A stretch of 18,251 nucleotides of DNA from JBHAEC01 sp041855385 (GTDB lineage Bacteria; Bacillota; Negativicutes; Veillonellales; Veillonellaceae). The stretch's first letter is position 1. Every line of letters begins with the position of its first letter. The stretch spans positions 1-18,251 of the forward strand of contig JBHAEC010000093.1 in assembly GCA_041855385.1 (NCBI GenBank). The letters are read 5' to 3'. The notes under the pieces were generated by a model. It ran no database searches. It had not been told where the DNA came from and was given only the letters and a program-made list of their open reading frames with translations. The position numbers and the translations under genes are program-made. Below are positions 8,012-15,721 of this stretch, in pieces.

Positions 8012-8784
8012 TGAGACTTTTTGATACACATGCGCACATTGACGAGAAACGGTTCCGATCCGATCAGGATGAAATGCTGAAACTTTGCTTTGAAGCAGGC
8101 GTGGAATATATTCTATGCCCTGCTATAGATAGGGCTACTTCGGAGGCAAGCATCGCACTGGGAAAGAAATATAAGCAGGTGTATTCGGCTGTGGGCGTAC
8201 ATCCTCATGAAGCAAAGGATGCGACGGACGATGACTTTGACGCTTTTATCAAATGGGCAAAAGAAGAACCGAAAGTGGTTGCCTTGGGGGAAATGGGGCT
8301 TGATTATTACTACAATCATTCGGATAGGGAGACACAAAAAAGAGTGTTTAAACGCCAGCTTGATTTGGCGAGAGAGGTAGATCTTCCTATTATTATCCAT
8401 GACAGGGATGCCCATGGAGATATTATGGATATTCTTCGAAGAGATGGAAAAGGAGTACGAGGGGTTTTTCACTGTTTTTCCGGAAGCTACGAAATGGCCA
8501 TGGAGGCTATAAAAATGGATTATTATATTTCCTTTGCAGGGCCTGTAGTTTTTCCCAATGCTGTTAATTTAAAAGATATAGCTGCAAGGATCCCACTGGA
8601 GCGATTGCTTATAGAAACGGATTCTCCTTATTTAACGCCACCGCCTTTTAGAGGACGCCGTAACGATCCGTCTAAGGTGTTTTTTGTGGCCGAAGAAATT
8701 GCTCGTTTAAGAAATTTGAGCACCGAAGAATTGGCGGAAGTCACCTTGGAGAACGGAAAGCGTTGTTTTGGAATAGTGAGCTGA
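8011..8784 (+). CDS. tatD: TatD family metal-dependent deoxyribonuclease
   Basis: TatD/YabD-type hydrolase (257 residues), a TIM-barrel metal-dependent DNase thought to act in DNA quality control; despite the name it is not part of the Tat export machinery. Metal-ligand positions are in place: H7 and H9 (DTHAHID), H64 and H66 in GVHPHE, E94 (GEMGLDYY), H130 (IIHDRDAH), H154 (FHCFSGS) and D204 (ETDSPYLTP). The length is typical. It is the last gene of the holB operon, starting on the metG stop, and a terminator follows within 80 nt. In the Bacillus-type order the yabE gene would come next; here the polyphosphate genes intervene. Confidence 0.95.
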   Translation: MRLFDTHAHIDEKRFRSDQDEMLKLCFEAGVEYILCPAIDRATSEASIALGKKYKQVYSAVGVHPHEAKDATDDDFDAFIKWAKEEPKVVALGEMGLDYYYNHSDRETQKRVFKRQLDLAREVDLPIIIHDRDAHGDIMDILRRDGKGVRGVFHCFSGSYEMAMEAIKMDYYISFAGPVVFPNAVNLKDIAARIPLERLLIETDSPYLTPPPFRGRRNDPSKVFFVAEEIARLRNLSTEELAEVTLENGKRCFGIVS

Positions 8785-8822
8785 TGAAAAAGCTACGATG
8801 AAGTAGGTTTCTAAAAACAAAG

Positions 8823-8865
8823 AGATCTAATCATCGCTATCAATCGTGATAATTAGATCTTTTTT
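8823..8865 (+). terminator. Terminator of the holB-tatD operon
   Basis: Arms AGATCTAAT (8823-8831) and ATTAGATCT (8852-8860) pair over a partly structured 20-nt loop and run into six T residues (8860-8865). It ends the plus-strand operon. Confidence 0.85.
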
Positions 8866-8883
8866 AAATGATTCTAAAATCAG

Positions 8884-8929
8884 AATAAGGGTTCTCCGGG
8901 GCTTTTGAAAGCCCCGGAGAACCCTTATT
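8884..8929. terminator. Long GC-rich hairpin, probable bidirectional terminator
   Basis: A perfect 22-bp inverted repeat (8884-8905 with 8908-8929) with almost no loop lies between the convergent tatD and ppx-like genes. On the plus strand it ends in TTATTTT; on the minus strand the T-rich run is weaker. It probably ends the minus-strand ppx transcript and backs up the tatD terminator. Confidence 0.75.
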
Positions 8930-8971
8930 TTAACTAAAAGAAAGAAGTGGTAGCGAAAGAAACTTAAAAGT

Positions 8972-10531
8972 TTATTTCGTTACAGTGCCTTTGCTCCCCT
9001 TAAGGGGGCGCCAATTTATGATCATGTTAAGTCCATAGTATTTCCTAAACTGTTTTTGTAAGGCTTGCAGAGAGATATCTTCTACCTCATGATTTCCTTC
9101 TGTAGAAGTGGTTAAGGTAAAGACAACGGCTTCGCCAGAAATCTTGCAACTTAGGGAGGAAACGATTTGGTTGTGGGACTCGTCAAGCGCTTCTGCTAAG
9201 GCCAAAAGGGTGGATATTTTTTTTATATCCCTTACATCCTCAGAAGAGAGAAGTTTAGAAAAAGAAAAGCTTCTGGTTAAGCTGTTGTTGATTCCATGAG
9301 ACCACCCGGCGATAAAGGCACACATGGCTTGCTCTTTATGGGATAATCCGTAAAGGGGGGAGTTGATAATAATATAAGCACTATGCCTAGAGTGACTGTA
9401 GTAGTTAATGGTTTTTCCCGTATCGTGAAGAATTGCCGCAACTTGCAGTAAATCCCTCATTCTTTTTTTGCATCCATGTAAGGATATAAGTTTCGTAAAT
9501 AATAAGTCCGAAAGATAGGAAATATGGTTGATATGTGCCTGATCGGTAGTGGGGAGGGAGCGCTGGAAATTTTTGGTGGAGTGTAGCAAGATATCTTCCA
9601 ATCTCGGATCGCGACTGAAGTACTCGCCGTAAAAATCGTAGAATAATCCTTCGCGGAGACCGCAACCACTGACTAATAGCTGTTTGGCTTTGGTGTAAGA
9701 CAACAATTCTGCTATCATAGCCGTTCCCGCAATGATGATATCTGCTCGATCTGCAGACAGCCCCGATATATTTTGTCGCTCTTCCAATGACTTGCCTTTG
9801 AAGTCTTTCAAAAGAGTATTGATATCCTCTGGGGTCATTTCATAGTTATGAAGTTTGGGAAGCGGGTAGTTATCTTTACGCTGTTTCACTTTGGCCAGGT
9901 TGCGAACCGTTCCGCCGATGCCGATAACAGGTAGAGAAACATCCTTGATCCATGCTTCCTTTTTTAATTGCTCTCGGATGGTACGCACCATACGCGAATA
10001 CTCCTGGGGCGTCATTTCTTTGCCCTTTTGGAATTGCTCCGTAAGCGTAAGTGCGCCTAAAGGAATACTGGTGGATTTTTTTATATTTCTATTTTTAACC
10101 AGAGTGATTTCGATACTGGCGCCACCCAGGTCAAAAAGAATGCAGTCGTTTACGGCAATTGTATTGATGACGCCGAGAAATCCAAGCCTTGCTTCTTCCA
10201 GCCCGGAAATGCAGTGAAGCGAAATGCCAGTTTCTTCTTCAACGCGCCGGATAAACTGGTCTGCATTTTCGGCCTGACGAACTGCTGCAGTGGCAATGGC
10301 TTTGACTAAAGTGGCATTCATGGTCTTCGCCATTTGAGAGAAAGCTTTTAAGGCTTGAAGTGCTCTATACATGGCCTCCTCTGTAAGCAGATTGTTGCCG
10401 GAAAGGCCTTCGCTTAGGCGAATGCTTTCTTTTTGTTGATATAGCAAAGAATAGCTGCCGTTATCGGCAACCTCTGTTATGACAAAGCGAACGGAATTGG
10501 ATCCAAGGTCGATAAATGCGATTCTCTTCAT
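8972..10531 (-). CDS. ppx: Ppx/GppA exopolyphosphatase-type phosphatase with HD domain
   Basis: Ppx/GppA phosphatase (519 residues), expected to cut inorganic phosphate from polyphosphate chain ends or pppGpp to ppGpp; sequence alone does not choose. The ASKHA core is canonical: phosphate-1 motif IDLGSNSVRF (7-16) with D8, GLEEARLGFLGV (110-121) with the catalytic-type Glu, phosphate-2 motif FDLGGASIEITL (133-144), IPLGALTLTEQF, GIGGTVRNLAKV (204-215) and SGCGLREGLFYD. The C-terminal third is an HD-type domain with H369-D370 in AAILHDTGKTI followed by H380 and H383. GGAGGG lies 3 nt before the ATG, within a divergent promoter region shared with the second Ppx-like gene. Compared with that paralogue, every key residue is retained, so this is the likely active enzyme of the cluster. 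Confidence 0.9.
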   Translation of the reverse strand: MKRIAFIDLGSNSVRFVITEVADNGSYSLLYQQKESIRLSEGLSGNNLLTEEAMYRALQALKAFSQMAKTMNATLVKAIATAAVRQAENADQFIRRVEEETGISLHCISGLEEARLGFLGVINTIAVNDCILFDLGGASIEITLVKNRNIKKSTSIPLGALTLTEQFQKGKEMTPQEYSRMVRTIREQLKKEAWIKDVSLPVIGIGGTVRNLAKVKQRKDNYPLPKLHNYEMTPEDINTLLKDFKGKSLEERQNISGLSADRADIIIAGTAMIAELLSYTKAKQLLVSGCGLREGLFYDFYGEYFSRDPRLEDILLHSTKNFQRSLPTTDQAHINHISYLSDLLFTKLISLHGCKKRMRDLLQVAAILHDTGKTINYYSHSRHSAYIIINSPLYGLSHKEQAMCAFIAGWSHGINNSLTRSFSFSKLLSSEDVRDIKKISTLLALAEALDESHNQIVSSLSCKISGEAVVFTLTTSTEGNHEVEDISLQALQKQFRKYYGLNMIINWRPLKGSKGTVTK

Positions 10532-10574
10532 AAACCCTCCATAAATGACTTGTATACGATGTGCTGTGGGTATA

Positions 10575-10603
10575 ATTTTACCGTTTTTTTACTATACTGT
10601 ATA
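10575..10603 (-). promoter_or_regulatory. Candidate promoter of the minus-strand ppx
   Basis: On the minus strand, -35 TATACA (10603-10598), a 17-nt spacer and -10 TAAAAT (10580-10575). The -35 is only a 4/6 match. It overlaps the plus-strand promoter almost completely. Confidence 0.45.
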
Positions 10604-10605
10604 GA
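10577..10605 (+). promoter_or_regulatory. Candidate promoter of the ppx-like/ppk1 operon
   Basis: -35 TTTACC (10577-10582), a 17-nt spacer and -10 TATAGA (10600-10605). It would give a leader of roughly 115 nt before the ppx-like gene. Confidence 0.5.
10592..10604. promoter_or_regulatory. 13-bp palindrome overlapping both divergent promoters
   Basis: CTATACTGTATAG is a perfect inverted repeat of 6 bp around one base. It covers the -10 of the plus-strand promoter and the -35 of the minus-strand promoter, so a protein bound here could control both. An operator role is inferred from position. Confidence 0.4.
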
Positions 10606-10644
10606 GGATTTTGCCTGTCCGTATGGAAATCATTATATGGGGAT

Positions 10645-10664
10645 ATCCGCATATTTTTGCGGAT
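10645..10664 (+). promoter_or_regulatory. Small hairpin in the ppx-like/ppk1 leader
   Basis: ATCCGCA (10645-10651) and TGCGGAT (10658-10664) pair over a 6-nt loop in the predicted 5' leader. No T-run follows at once, so it is not a clear terminator. Confidence 0.35.
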
Positions 10665-10728
10665 TATTCGCCAATTTACATGATGATAAGCGGAGGGCAT
10701 GATGCCTTTTTGCATTAGGGGAGAAGCT

Positions 10729-12276
10729 ATGGTGTCGGAAAAACCGATTTATTACGGAATTATCCATGTGGGATCCACCAGCATGACCATTTCTATTGTG
10801 GAATATGCGGGGATAGACGAAGTAAGGCAAATTGAATACGCTTCCAGAGAGGTTAACTTTGGAGAAGAACTGTTCCAGCATAATCGACTGTCTTTCGAAA
10901 CTATAAATGAGCTTTGTCGCATCTTGGTGGGATTTAAAGCATTGCTGATAGAATATGATGTAAAAGACTATAAGGTATATGCCACTTCGGTTATTCGCGA
11001 GGCGACAAACAGAAGAACCATTCTGGATCAAATCTTTGTGCGTACGGGCATGTTGGTGGAAGTGATAGACATGCCTAAGGAAATTTACTACAAGTATTTT
11101 GCTCTGTACCATAACTTGATGAAACAGGGCATGACAGATATGGAAGAAGCCATGCTGTTTGTGGACATTACTTCAGGAGGTCTCGGTCTTACCATTTGGC
11201 AGGGAGGAAGTTTGCTATACCAACAAAATGTACATATAGGAAGCCTGCGGGTAATGGAAACGTTTAATCGGAACCAGAGGAGCAGTACGGAGTTCCCGAC
11301 TGCCATCAGCGAATATTTGTACAGCATGTTGTCGCCAATTGTAAAGGAATTATATCAATTCAATGTGAAGTACATGGTTCTTTCAGGGGAAGAGGCTCGT
11401 ATTGTGGCTCGGATTATGGGGAGTAGTATTGCACATAATATGGTTGTCATCGATCCCGCTCAATTCGGTCGTTTTGTGGAAGAGTTCGGAGGTCTTACGG
11501 CGACCAAACTGATGAACCGCTTCCATTTGACGGAACATATGGCCAATATTCTTATGCCTACAATTATCTTGTATAATGAAATTCTTAATCTTGTGACGGT
11601 GGAAAAAATTTTTATCATGGGCACTACTTTTGTAGAGGGGATTACCATGTACTACGGTGCAGATAAAGAGAACGATCCCTATTTACATATGATGCGGGAT
11701 CACAATTTGCAGTTAGCCCATTCCATTGCCCAACGATACCACTATGATGTTATGCATATACGCCAAATTGAGGATTTGGGGCTTACTCTTTATGATGTGC
11801 TACAACGTAGAAGCGGACTACCCGCTCGCGCGAGATATCTTTACCGAATGGCGTCCATCCTACACGGCATAGGAAAACACATTAATTTGAGGAATCATGC
11901 CGTTCAGTCTTATCACATTATTATGGGGACGGACATTTTCGGTTTATCGGAAGGAGAAAAACAAGTTGTTGCCAATGTGGCGTATTACCACTACAAAGGG
12001 ATTCCAAATGATGAGGACGAAAACTTTGTCGGTCTTTCGGAATTACAAAAAATATTGGTTATCAAACTTGTTGCCATCATTCGTTTGGCTCAAGCGTTGG
12101 ATCGGAGTCACCTGCAAAAAATTTCAACCATAGACGCCCGTATTCGAGACAACAAACTTATTGTTGAAGTGGTTGCGGAAAAAGACATCTCCCTAGAACG
12201 CTGGAGTTTCGAAAAAGAAGCGGAATATTTCAGAGAAGTGTTCGGTATGGAAGCTGTATTAGTACACCGGAGGTAG
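10729..12276 (+). CDS. Ppx/GppA-like protein with degenerate active sites, upstream of ppk1
   Basis: Ppx/GppA homologue (515 residues) with the same two-part layout as the divergent ppx (ASKHA core plus C-terminal HD-like domain), but key positions have changed. The phosphate-1 motif reads IIHVGSTSMTISI (11-23) with His13 where the acidic Asp should be. Phosphate-2 reads FVDITSGGLGL (144-154), with Ser149 replacing a glycine. The GxEEA catalytic-Glu segment has become DMPKEIYYKY (114-123). The HD dyad has become H379-G380 in SILHGIGKHI. Retained family features include the ATSVIREATN stretch (85-94). It is therefore likely a non-catalytic or altered relative. I chose the ATG at 10729 with AGGGGAG (10717-10723) 5 nt upstream; earlier ATGs at 10699 and 10702 are possible. 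ppk1 follows after one base, with its ribosome binding site overlapping this gene's stop, so the two are translationally coupled. A role as partner or regulator of Ppk1 is a guess from context. Confidence 0.82.
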   Translation: MVSEKPIYYGIIHVGSTSMTISIVEYAGIDEVRQIEYASREVNFGEELFQHNRLSFETINELCRILVGFKALLIEYDVKDYKVYATSVIREATNRRTILDQIFVRTGMLVEVIDMPKEIYYKYFALYHNLMKQGMTDMEEAMLFVDITSGGLGLTIWQGGSLLYQQNVHIGSLRVMETFNRNQRSSTEFPTAISEYLYSMLSPIVKELYQFNVKYMVLSGEEARIVARIMGSSIAHNMVVIDPAQFGRFVEEFGGLTATKLMNRFHLTEHMANILMPTIILYNEILNLVTVEKIFIMGTTFVEGITMYYGADKENDPYLHMMRDHNLQLAHSIAQRYHYDVMHIRQIEDLGLTLYDVLQRRSGLPARARYLYRMASILHGIGKHINLRNHAVQSYHIIMGTDIFGLSEGEKQVVANVAYYHYKGIPNDEDENFVGLSELQKILVIKLVAIIRLAQALDRSHLQKISTIDARIRDNKLIVEVVAEKDISLERWSFEKEAEYFREVFGMEAVLVHRR

Positions 12277-12277
12277 T

Positions 12278-14407
12278 ATGATTACAAAATCAAAGTACTA
12301 TTTTAATAGAGAGTTATCATGGCTGAAGTTTAATCAGCGTGTTTTGCAGGAGGCGATTGATCCGGCCAATCCTTTATTGGAGCGACTGAAATTTATCGCC
12401 ATTGCCGCATCCAATATGGATGAGTTTTTCATGATCAGAGTGGCGGGGCTTAAACATCAAAAAGCCAGCGGAATAAAGAAAAAAGACGGAGCAAACTTGA
12501 CTCCTACCGAACAGCTGACAGAGATTTCGTTGGCGGCTAAACGGCAAATGAAAGTGGCCTATGCGTATTTAAAATCGACTATGGAACGATTAGAAGAGAA
12601 GGGGATTTATTTTCTTTCTCCCGAAAATTTGGACGAGGAACAAATGACATGGGTTAAGAGATACTTTGATCGGTCTATTTATCCGGTTGTCACACCGCTT
12701 GCGGTAGATTCGGGACACCCCTTTCCTTTTCTTGCCAATAAAACATTAAATGCGGCGGTGAGCCTAAAGAGGATCGCGTCCAAAGAAGGAGAGGAAGAGG
12801 AGAATAAGGTTGCTATTGTACCCATTCCTTCGGTACTGGATCGCATCTTGGAACTTCCTACAGAGAAAATAGGAAAACGGTTTTTTATGTATCTGGAGGA
12901 TATCATTTTGCACTTTGCAGATCAGTTTTTCCTCGGGTACGAGGTACAGGATTGCGTGCTGTTCCGATTAACGAGAGATGCGTATTTGGATATTGATGAA
13001 GAAGATGCGAAGGATCTCTTAAAGGAAGTAGAAAAGTCTCTGCAGCAGCGCCGCAAAGGGACTGCTGTAAGGTTAGAGGTGAGTGGAAAAGTTAAGAAAC
13101 CCTTGGTGGATTTTTTGGTGAAGAGTCTTCTATTAGAAGAGGAAGATATTTATCTAGTAGATGGACATTTAGATACGACTATGTTCTTTAAATTTAGCGG
13201 CATGTACGGATATGATAATCTCCGCTATGAACCGGTAGTGCCGTGCACGCCTCTCGATTTAATCGGACATGAAGGGAATCTGTTTTCCGCTATTCGAAAG
13301 AGAGATATTTTTTTACATCATCCTTATGAATCCTTCGATCCGGTCATTGATTTTGTGCGACAGGCGGCTGTGGATCCCAAGGTTCTTGCCATCAAGCAAA
13401 CTTTGTACCGGGTTAGCGGAGATTCGCCCATAATTAAGGCCTTGGCACAAGCAGCGGAGAACGGCAAGCAGGTTACGGTTCTCATGGAAGTAAAAGCACG
13501 CTTTGATGAGGAAAACAATATTATCATGGCAAAGCGTTTGGAAGAGGCGGGTTGTCATGTAATTTATGGACTGGTGGGACTGAAAACACATTCGAAAATT
13601 ACAATGGTTGTGCGCCGGGAAGAAGACGGTATTCGCCGATATGTGCACTTGGCAACAGGTAATTACAACGGAGCGACAGCTAAAGTTTATACTGATTGTG
13701 GAATTTTTACTTGTAACGATGAATATGGGGAAGATGCATCGGCATTTTTTAATCTTATTTCCGGATATTCCGATCCTCCGATGTGGAACAAATTTGTTGT
13801 AGCGCCCCTTAATCTGCGTGAAAAAATTATGAGGGCCATTGACGAAGAGATAAAATGGGTAGAACGAGGGGAAGAGGGGCATATCATTGCGAAAATGAAT
13901 TCGCTATTAGATAAAGGGATTATTGCAAAACTTTATGAGGCATCCTCTAAAGGCGTACGGATAGACTTAATTATACGAGGCATCTGTACCCTCCGGCCCG
14001 GGGTACCCGGTATGAGTGAAAATATCACCGTTCGATCTATTATCGGCAGATTTTTAGAACATCACCGTATTTTTTGCTTCCGTCATGGAGGAAAAAATGA
14101 TTTGTACATATCCAGTGCGGATTGGATGCCGAGAAATTTGAACGAACGAGTGGAATTGATGATTCCTATTGAGGAGGAAGTGCATAAAATTAGGCTTAGA
14201 GGAATTTTGGACATATACTTGTCGGATAATCAGAAAGTACATATTATGCGCAGTGATGGGGATTACCGGAAAATCATGGCCAAAGAAAATAGACGATCTG
14301 CTCAAGTCATCTTGCAATCTATGGCAGAAGAGGCACTTCCAAAGGAAGAAGGGACAAAGCTGGATCGCTTGCAAGCACTATATAGAGAAGTCGAGGTTGA
14401 TTCCTAG
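12278..14407 (+). CDS. ppk1: Polyphosphate kinase 1
   Basis: Ppk1 (709 residues, family-typical length) reversibly polymerises the gamma phosphate of ATP into inorganic polyphosphate through a phosphohistidine. Domains in order: N-domain (YYFNRELSWLKFNQRVL at 7-23, ASNMDEFFMIRVAG at 44-57), head domain, and two phospholipase-D-like C domains. The catalytic His is H438 in GLKTHSKI; the ATNY-type LATGNYNGATAKVYTD (458-473) follows; the second active-site His is H595 in IIGRFLEHHRIF. SSADWMPRNLNERVE (612-626) is the usual C-terminal signature. GGAGG (12269-12273) lies 4 nt before the ATG and overlaps the stop of the preceding Ppx-like gene. A terminator follows about 40 nt downstream, so the two genes form a unit. 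Confidence 0.97.
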   Translation: MITKSKYYFNRELSWLKFNQRVLQEAIDPANPLLERLKFIAIAASNMDEFFMIRVAGLKHQKASGIKKKDGANLTPTEQLTEISLAAKRQMKVAYAYLKSTMERLEEKGIYFLSPENLDEEQMTWVKRYFDRSIYPVVTPLAVDSGHPFPFLANKTLNAAVSLKRIASKEGEEEENKVAIVPIPSVLDRILELPTEKIGKRFFMYLEDIILHFADQFFLGYEVQDCVLFRLTRDAYLDIDEEDAKDLLKEVEKSLQQRRKGTAVRLEVSGKVKKPLVDFLVKSLLLEEEDIYLVDGHLDTTMFFKFSGMYGYDNLRYEPVVPCTPLDLIGHEGNLFSAIRKRDIFLHHPYESFDPVIDFVRQAAVDPKVLAIKQTLYRVSGDSPIIKALAQAAENGKQVTVLMEVKARFDEENNIIMAKRLEEAGCHVIYGLVGLKTHSKITMVVRREEDGIRRYVHLATGNYNGATAKVYTDCGIFTCNDEYGEDASAFFNLISGYSDPPMWNKFVVAPLNLREKIMRAIDEEIKWVERGEEGHIIAKMNSLLDKGIIAKLYEASSKGVRIDLIIRGICTLRPGVPGMSENITVRSIIGRFLEHHRIFCFRHGGKNDLYISSADWMPRNLNERVELMIPIEEEVHKIRLRGILDIYLSDNQKVHIMRSDGDYRKIMAKENRRSAQVILQSMAEEALPKEEGTKLDRLQALYREVEVDS

Positions 14408-14419
14408 ACCAAGGTCTAG
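14404..14419 (+). other. Short perfect hairpin at the ppk1 stop codon
   Basis: CTAGACC (14404-14410) and GGTCTAG (14413-14419) pair over a 2-nt gap, with the ppk1 TAG stop inside the left arm. ACATTTTAC follows, too weak a T-run to call a terminator by itself. Confidence 0.35.
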
Positions 14420-14444
14420 ACATTTTACTCCATTCTCAATTAAA

Positions 14445-14479
14445 TACAAAACACCCTGCTGTCGGCAGGGTGTTTTGTA
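14445..14479. terminator. Terminator of the ppx-like/ppk1 operon
   Basis: A perfect 15-bp stem (14445-14459 with 14465-14479) carries a 5-nt loop. The AAAA and TTTT ends are inside the stem, so it can work on either strand. It is the only strong hairpin between ppk1 and the next promoter. Confidence 0.75.
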
Positions 14480-14567
14480 CTGAAAAAATAATACAAACAA
14501 ATGTACAGAAAATCGCGTACTTTCTAGTCTGGTAAATATAAGAAGGCCTATTGTGAACATGGGAAAT

Positions 14568-14596
14568 TTGACGATTTTGTTCATCTATGGTAGAAT
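14568..14596 (+). promoter_or_regulatory. Strong promoter of the G5/3D-domain gene
   Basis: -35 TTGACG (14568-14573), a 17-nt spacer and -10 TAGAAT (14591-14596), with a TG one base before the -10 (extended -10). Transcription would start near 14603, just before the ribosome binding site, so the leader is very short. Confidence 0.8.
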
Positions 14597-14616
14597 GTTC
14601 GCATTGGAGGGATTTG

Positions 14617-15597
14617 ATGACAAAATATTTAATGAAAATGCGCCGTATGGCGGTGCTTTTGTCATTCCTAATGGTTCTTTCCATTATGCTTACGGGCTTT
14701 GTTTGGAATGAAAAAAATGTTGTTGTTATAGCTGACGGCAAAGAGATGCCTATTAAAACACATCTGAATTCGCCAAAGGGAATTATACGAGAAGCCGGAA
14801 TTGAGTTAGGCAGTAAAGATGCCATAAATCTTAATACCGACTCCTTGCAAGACGGTACGGTTATCCGTGTTGTCCGTGCATTTCCGGTGACAGTTGCGGT
14901 AGGTGACAAAACGCAAGAGGTAATGACGACACAGGTAACAGCCGAGGGATTGGCGAAAGAATTGGGATATGATGAAAGTAAATATGTTCCTGTTGTAAAT
15001 GGTGAAGGCTCTTTACAGGCAGGAAGCTCCGTGCGTTTTGCACAAATAACGAATCGTCGCGTACATTCCGAGGTGAGGAGCGTACCAATTGAAACGGTAC
15101 GTCAAGCGGATGATAAGCTGTTTCGCGGTGAAGAGCAGTTGGTGCAGGATGGAAAAGTAGGCGCTGTAAAAGTAATTGAAGAGATTTTATATGAAAATGG
15201 TAAAGAAATAGCACGTCGTAATGTATCAATGGATATTCTTGAACCTATGCAGGCACGTATTATTCGCGAAGGTACGAGAGATTTCCTTGAAACGGCCAGA
15301 GGAAATGTGCGGTTTAGCCATAAAATGATTATGGAAGCCAGTGCCTATTTGCCAACTGATGGTGATGGCAGAGGCATTACCGCTACAGGAATCCGAGCAG
15401 TTCGCGGTGTAGTAGCCGTTGATCCGGATGTGATTCCTCTAGGTACGAAGTTATTTATTCCCGGCTATGGAATGGCTTTGGCTGCCGATACCGGGGGATA
15501 TATCATAGGGAACCGGATTGATTTGCTCATGGAAGACTATAATGAAGCTATAGAATTTGGGCGTCGTGATATAGAAGTGTATATTTTAAAGGAATAA
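14617..15597 (+). CDS. YabE-like secreted G5/3D-domain cell-wall protein
   Basis: Exported or membrane-anchored cell-wall protein (326 residues) of the YabE/resuscitation-promoting-factor-like group. An N-terminal hydrophobic segment (about 11-29) after basic residues acts as signal or anchor. Two DUF348 (ubiquitin-like) repeats (about 34-75 and 83-126) precede a G5 domain (about 138-215). A C-terminal 3D domain follows (about 235-325), with Asp270 (AVDPDVIPLG), Asp291 (ADTGGYI) and Asp302 (NRIDL), the three aspartates that name it; this fold is related to the lytic transglycosylase MltA catalytic barrel. B. subtilis YabE has more DUF348 repeats and is longer. I chose the ATG at 14617 with GGAGGG (14606-14611) 5 nt upstream; the longer frame has no signal. 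It lies upstream of rnmV-ksgA, as yabE does in Bacillus. Peptidoglycan cleavage is the family expectation, not shown here. Confidence 0.88.
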   Translation: MTKYLMKMRRMAVLLSFLMVLSIMLTGFVWNEKNVVVIADGKEMPIKTHLNSPKGIIREAGIELGSKDAINLNTDSLQDGTVIRVVRAFPVTVAVGDKTQEVMTTQVTAEGLAKELGYDESKYVPVVNGEGSLQAGSSVRFAQITNRRVHSEVRSVPIETVRQADDKLFRGEEQLVQDGKVGAVKVIEEILYENGKEIARRNVSMDILEPMQARIIREGTRDFLETARGNVRFSHKMIMEASAYLPTDGDGRGITATGIRAVRGVVAVDPDVIPLGTKLFIPGYGMALAADTGGYIIGNRIDLLMEDYNEAIEFGRRDIEVYILKE

Positions 15598-15647
15598 GAG
15601 GATATCGGGCCGTATATTATGATTTGCCGGTTACGATAGTAACTGAA

Positions 15648-15677
15648 GCTGCCCCTGTTGGGGCAGTCTTTTATTTT
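15648..15677 (+). terminator. Terminator after the G5/3D-domain gene
   Basis: CTGCCCC (15649-15655) and GGGGCAG (15660-15666) pair over a TGTT loop, then TCTTTTATTTT. It separates this gene from rnmV. Confidence 0.85.
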
Positions 15678-15697
15678 CAACCTTTCTTTTGTATAAT
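15668..15697 (+). promoter_or_regulatory. Candidate promoter of rnmV-ksgA
   Basis: A perfect TATAAT lies at 15692-15697, but no good -35 is found at 16-18 nt; only T-rich sequence is there, shared with the preceding terminator tail. Start of transcription would be near 15704, close to the rnmV ribosome binding site. Confidence 0.5.
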
Positions 15698-15721
15698 GAA
15701 GCATAAGAAATGGAGATGTGT

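Noticed and set aside
10623..10718. 31-codon frame in the leader of the ppx-like gene
   Set aside because: No ribosome binding site precedes its ATG and the peptide shows no recognisable pattern; kept only as a note on the leader.
13313..13882. 189-codon minus-strand frame inside ppk1
   Set aside because: It is antisense to the Ppk1 catalytic region, and no domain or ribosome binding site supports it.
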